A program made the position numbers and the translations under genes. 64,000 nt of DNA. It comes from Fibrella forsythiae. Its GTDB lineage: Bacteria; Bacteroidota; Bacteroidia; Cytophagales; Spirosomataceae. Shown here in pieces: positions 61,489 through 64,000 of the stretch. The number at the start of each line of letters is the position of its first letter. Position 1 is the stretch's first letter. The stretch lies in contig NZ_JAFMYW010000004.1 in the NCBI RefSeq assembly GCF_017353175.1, positions 124,001 to 188,000 on the forward strand. Reading direction: 5' to 3'. The notes under the pieces were generated by a model that made no database searches, was not told where the DNA came from, and was given only the letters and a program-made list of their open reading frames with translations.

Positions 61489-62379
61489 ATGAAAAAGATC
61501 ACCTGTTTCGGCGAAATCCTGTGGGATGTCCTGCCTACCAGCAAACAACCCGGTGGCGCACCCATGAACGTGGCGGCCGACCTGCGCAACTTTGGCCTGA
61601 ATGCTCAGTTGATCAGCGCCGTGGGACATGACGCGCTGGGCCGTGAGCTGCTCAATTTTCTGGAACAAAAGGCCATCCCAACTGATCTGGTACAAGTGAG
61701 CGACACGTACCCAACGGGCGTGGCGCAGGCCAACGTGTCGGACAGTAATGACGTGGTGTACACGATTGTACAGCCTGTTGCCTGGGATTACATTCAATTA
61801 CAGCCCGGCATGATCGAGGCGGTTCAGCAAAGTGATCTGTTCATCTACGGCAGCCTGGCGGCCCGTAGTTCACGTACCTACGAAACCCTGCGTGAACTGC
61901 TCGACGTGGCTCCCCGGAAAATATTCGACGTGAACCTCCGCGCCCCGCATTACGACCGGGAGACGGTTGATGAGCTGATGCACCAGGCCGACATTGCCAA
62001 GCTGAACGAACACGAAATCCTTGAACTGTCAGACTGGTACGGCTACGACCTGGACCTGCAACGGGCCATGCGGCAAATCCGCGACCGGTTCAATCTGGAA
62101 GCGCTTTGCGTAACGCTGGGCGATGATGGGGCCATCCTGCTCGATGCCGCCGGCTTCACCCGCCAGGAAAGTTTTCCGATCGATGTGGAGGATACCATCG
62201 GCTGTGGCGACGCCTTTCTGGCCGCTTATATCCACAAGACATTACAGGGCGAAACGCCGCAGAAAACGCTTGCGTTTGCCTGTGCGGCGGGGGCCTACGT
62301 GGGGACACAGCCCGGCGCAACGCCTTCATTCACCGAACAAACGATTCTCCGTCAATACAATGTGGCGAGTGCCGCCTGA
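61489..62379 (+). CDS. PfkB family carbohydrate kinase, probable fructokinase
   Basis: A 296-residue sugar kinase. N-terminal GEILWDVLPTSKQPGGAPMNVAADL and C-terminal DTIGCGDAFLAAYIHK (catalytic Asp) are PfkB signatures; the GAPxNVA pattern is common in fructokinases. The frame opens at 61474 but the ATG at 61489 follows the porter stop by four bases, so the pair is an operon. It should phosphorylate the imported fructose. Confidence 0.93.
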   Translation: MKKITCFGEILWDVLPTSKQPGGAPMNVAADLRNFGLNAQLISAVGHDALGRELLNFLEQKAIPTDLVQVSDTYPTGVAQANVSDSNDVVYTIVQPVAWDYIQLQPGMIEAVQQSDLFIYGSLAARSSRTYETLRELLDVAPRKIFDVNLRAPHYDRETVDELMHQADIAKLNEHEILELSDWYGYDLDLQRAMRQIRDRFNLEALCVTLGDDGAILLDAAGFTRQESFPIDVEDTIGCGDAFLAAYIHKTLQGETPQKTLAFACAAGAYVGTQPGATPSFTEQTILRQYNVASAA

Positions 62380-62434
62380 TCAAATCCTTCAGTTGTTTAT
62401 TAGTAACCTATGATGAAGTAGTTGGAAGAGTGAG

Positions 62435-62467
62435 AACGTGGACCTTAGACAGTCCACGTTTCTTTTT
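62435..62467 (+). terminator. Terminator after the fructokinase gene
   Basis: 9-bp stem AACGTGGAC/GTCCACGTT (62435-62443, 62452-62460) with an 8-base loop and a T-rich tail. It separates the porter/kinase operon from the GH32 gene. Confidence 0.8.
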
Positions 62468-62575
62468 GCCACGGGCTTTCCCGTTGACGAGTTTTTGTCA
62501 TTCGCACAGACAAGCGTCAATGAGCACCTACTGTCAAAAACCATTCACACCTCTTCACAAAAACCGTATCCTAAC

Positions 62576-64000
62576 ATGAAAAACGTACTCACCCTTATTC
62601 CGCTATTAGCCATCCTCAGCCACGTAGCGCTGGGACAGGCCAAAACTGGTTCAGTGCCACACCGGCCGCAGTTCCATTTCTCGCCCAAGGCGCACTGGAT
62701 GAACGACCCGAATGGGATGCTGTACCTCAACGGGACGTATCACCTGTTCTTCCAGTACTACCCCGATGCTACCGTCTGGGGCCCGATGCACTGGGGGCAC
62801 GCAACCAGCAAAGACATGCTTCACTGGCAGGAACTACCCATTGCCCTGTACCCCGACAGCCTCGGCTGGATTTTCTCGGGCAGTGCCGTTGTCGACGTTA
62901 ACAACACCAGTGGTTTCGGAAAGGACGGGAAGACGCCACTGGTTGCCATTTTTACGCACCATAACGATAAACTGGAGAAGGCGAAGTCGGACAAGTTTCA
63001 GTACCAGAGCCTGGCCTATAGCCTCGACGAAGGCAAAACGTGGACGAAATACGCCGGAAATCCAGTGCTACCGAACCCCGGCATTACCGATTTTCGTGAC
63101 CCTAAAGTGCGGTGGTACGCACCACAGAAAAAGTGGATCATGACCCTGGCGACGAAAGATCGTATTACCTTCTACTCGTCGCCAAACCTGAAGAACTGGA
63201 CGCGCGAGAGTGACTTTGGTAAAGATCTTGGCGCACACGGCGGCGTGTGGGAATGCCCGGACTTGTTGCCCATGACCCATAACGGTAAACAGGCCTGGGT
63301 ACTGCTCGTCAGCATTAATCCCGGCGGGCCAAACGGCGGGTCGGCCACCCAGTATTTCGTGGGTGATTTTGATGGTAAAACATTCAAACCCTATTCTACC
63401 AAAACGAAGTGGATGGACTACGGCACCGATAATTACGCCGGCGTGACGTTCTCGAATACAGGCAACCGGACCATCCTGATGGGCTGGATGAGCAACTGGC
63501 AATACGCCCGCGACGTACCTACCGACCCGTGGCGCAGCGCCAACACCGTTCCGCGCGAATTGAGCCTGCGAGAAGTAGACAAGGAATTGTACCTAACATC
63601 AACACCCATTAAGGAACTGGACAAGCTGAATGGCAAAACAACGTCGCTGAGCAACGTACCTGTGAAGGGCCAGTATGATGTCTCGGCCAAAACTGGCCAG
63701 AAATCGGCGCTGTTCAAACTCGCCCTATCAGTGCCAGCGGTCAACGACTTCAGCGTTGTGCTCGCCAATGAACAGGGGAATGAATTGGTGATCGGCTACG
63801 AAAAAAGCACCAACTCCTACTACATCGACCGGTCAAAGTCAGGAAAAACGGATTTTGAGAAGGGATTCGGCAAACGACACACCGCCCCACGCATTGCAAC
63901 GGGCAATACCTTATCGCTTACCTTGGTGGCCGACGTCGCCTCCGTCGAATTATTTGCCGATGGTGGACTCACGGTCATGACGGATATTTTCTTCCCCAAC
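62576..64000 (+). CDS. GH32 fructanase, right end cut by the window
   Basis: 475 residues visible, open to the last base. Signal peptide (MKNVLTLIPLLAILSHVALGQ), then the five-bladed GH32 propeller: WMNDPNGMLY with nucleophile D44, FSGSAV, FRDPKV, WECPDL with the acid/base Glu, and MGWMSNWQYA. A C-terminal beta-sandwich begins near residue 350 and is almost complete. The enzyme splits fructose from levan, inulin or sucrose. It extends the locus of the fructose regulator; a SusC/SusD pair could lie beyond the window. Confidence 0.93.
   Translation, partial: MKNVLTLIPLLAILSHVALGQAKTGSVPHRPQFHFSPKAHWMNDPNGMLYLNGTYHLFFQYYPDATVWGPMHWGHATSKDMLHWQELPIALYPDSLGWIFSGSAVVDVNNTSGFGKDGKTPLVAIFTHHNDKLEKAKSDKFQYQSLAYSLDEGKTWTKYAGNPVLPNPGITDFRDPKVRWYAPQKKWIMTLATKDRITFYSSPNLKNWTRESDFGKDLGAHGGVWECPDLLPMTHNGKQAWVLLVSINPGGPNGGSATQYFVGDFDGKTFKPYSTKTKWMDYGTDNYAGVTFSNTGNRTILMGWMSNWQYARDVPTDPWRSANTVPRELSLREVDKELYLTSTPIKELDKLNGKTTSLSNVPVKGQYDVSAKTGQKSALFKLALSVPAVNDFSVVLANEQGNELVIGYEKSTNSYYIDRSKSGKTDFEKGFGKRHTAPRIATGNTLSLTLVADVASVELFADGGLTVMTDIFFPN

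Larger units (their letters stand above)
958..63660. repeat. Dispersed octamer GGTACGTT/AACGTACC
   Basis: About 48 copies counted by eye, scattered on both strands, mostly in coding DNA; examples at 958, 2298, 15480, 15683, 15786, 15807, 15996, 16015, 63653. See findings for counts and distribution. Confidence 0.85.

Noticed and set aside
62712-63143. 143-codon frame overlapping the GH32 gene
   Set aside because: Out of frame with the clear GH32 motifs WMNDPNG, RDP and WECPDL.
54654-64000. Complete polysaccharide utilisation locus
   Set aside because: No SusC or SusD gene is present within the window, so only a partial or sugar-level locus can be claimed.
1-64000. tRNA, rRNA or riboswitch
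   Set aside because: No T-loop, acceptor-stem pattern or known aptamer core was recognised on either strand by eye; a covariance-model search would be needed to exclude weak cases.

Overview
The window reads as a chromosome segment from an aerobic Bacteroidota bacterium, most likely family Spirosomaceae (Cytophagales; a Spirosoma-like genome). The grounds are: two secreted proteins with type IX secretion sorting domains, a long Bacteroidota-type SecA, BatD, a periplasmic-sensor hybrid two-component regulator of the fructan type, GH97/GH32/GH16 enzymes, two DUF1080 proteins, DUF1573, a DUF6452/DUF6048-like pair, and starts without Shine-Dalgarno motifs. About 50 genes are supported. No rRNA, tRNA, CRISPR array or complete insertion sequence was seen.

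Layout. 1-4.6 kb: AraC regulator, an overlapping DUF3500/HupE-like pair, then 870 bases without a convincing gene but with an isolated strong terminator. 4.6-10 kb: a PAS histidine kinase, then an overlapping light-sensing operon (bacteriophytochrome, response regulator, heme oxygenase). 10-15 kb: phosphate-selective-type porin plus two tandem Pit phosphate transporters with a near-identical 314-bp block. 15-22.8 kb: acidic protein, FG-GAP T9SS cargo, murF, SGNH hydrolase, Lys-rich exported protein, GreA-like protein, PadR/membrane-protein pair, Rpn nuclease. 22.8-27.6 kb: aspS, an outer-membrane DUF5723-like protein, NifU-type protein, peptide deformylase. 27.6-30.9 kb: arsenic operon arsR-arsM-arsN2-arsC-acr3. 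31-39 kb: GH16 glucanase, secA, batD, aroC. 39.1-41.1 kb: a three-gene cassette with a Cys-rich fulvocin C-like lipoprotein, a DUF1573 lipoprotein and a membrane thioredoxin. 41.2-54.5 kb: envelope and housekeeping genes (DUF1080 x2, flavin reductase, DUF4142, DinB, RidA, MsrB, ABC exporter, T9SS cargo, DUF922-like protease, glycosyltransferase, KAS III). 54.6-64 kb: a fructan/sugar locus with a hybrid regulator carrying a sugar-binding-protein sensor, GH97, an MFS sugar porter, a fructokinase and a GH32 fructanase that runs off the window.

Three layers of structure are not explained by the genes. (i) The octamer GGTACGTT/AACGTACC occurs about 48 times by eye where about 2 are expected, on both strands, mostly inside genes. 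(ii) At least eight long intergenic inverted repeats, each with its own sequence and arms of 22-55 bp, sit at gene ends; one carries the core CCTGAGCCTGTCGAAGG. (iii) The Cys-rich cassette at 39.1-41.1 kb looks like a self-contained system for making or folding a disulfide-rich extracytoplasmic peptide; it is the best candidate for an undescribed system here.
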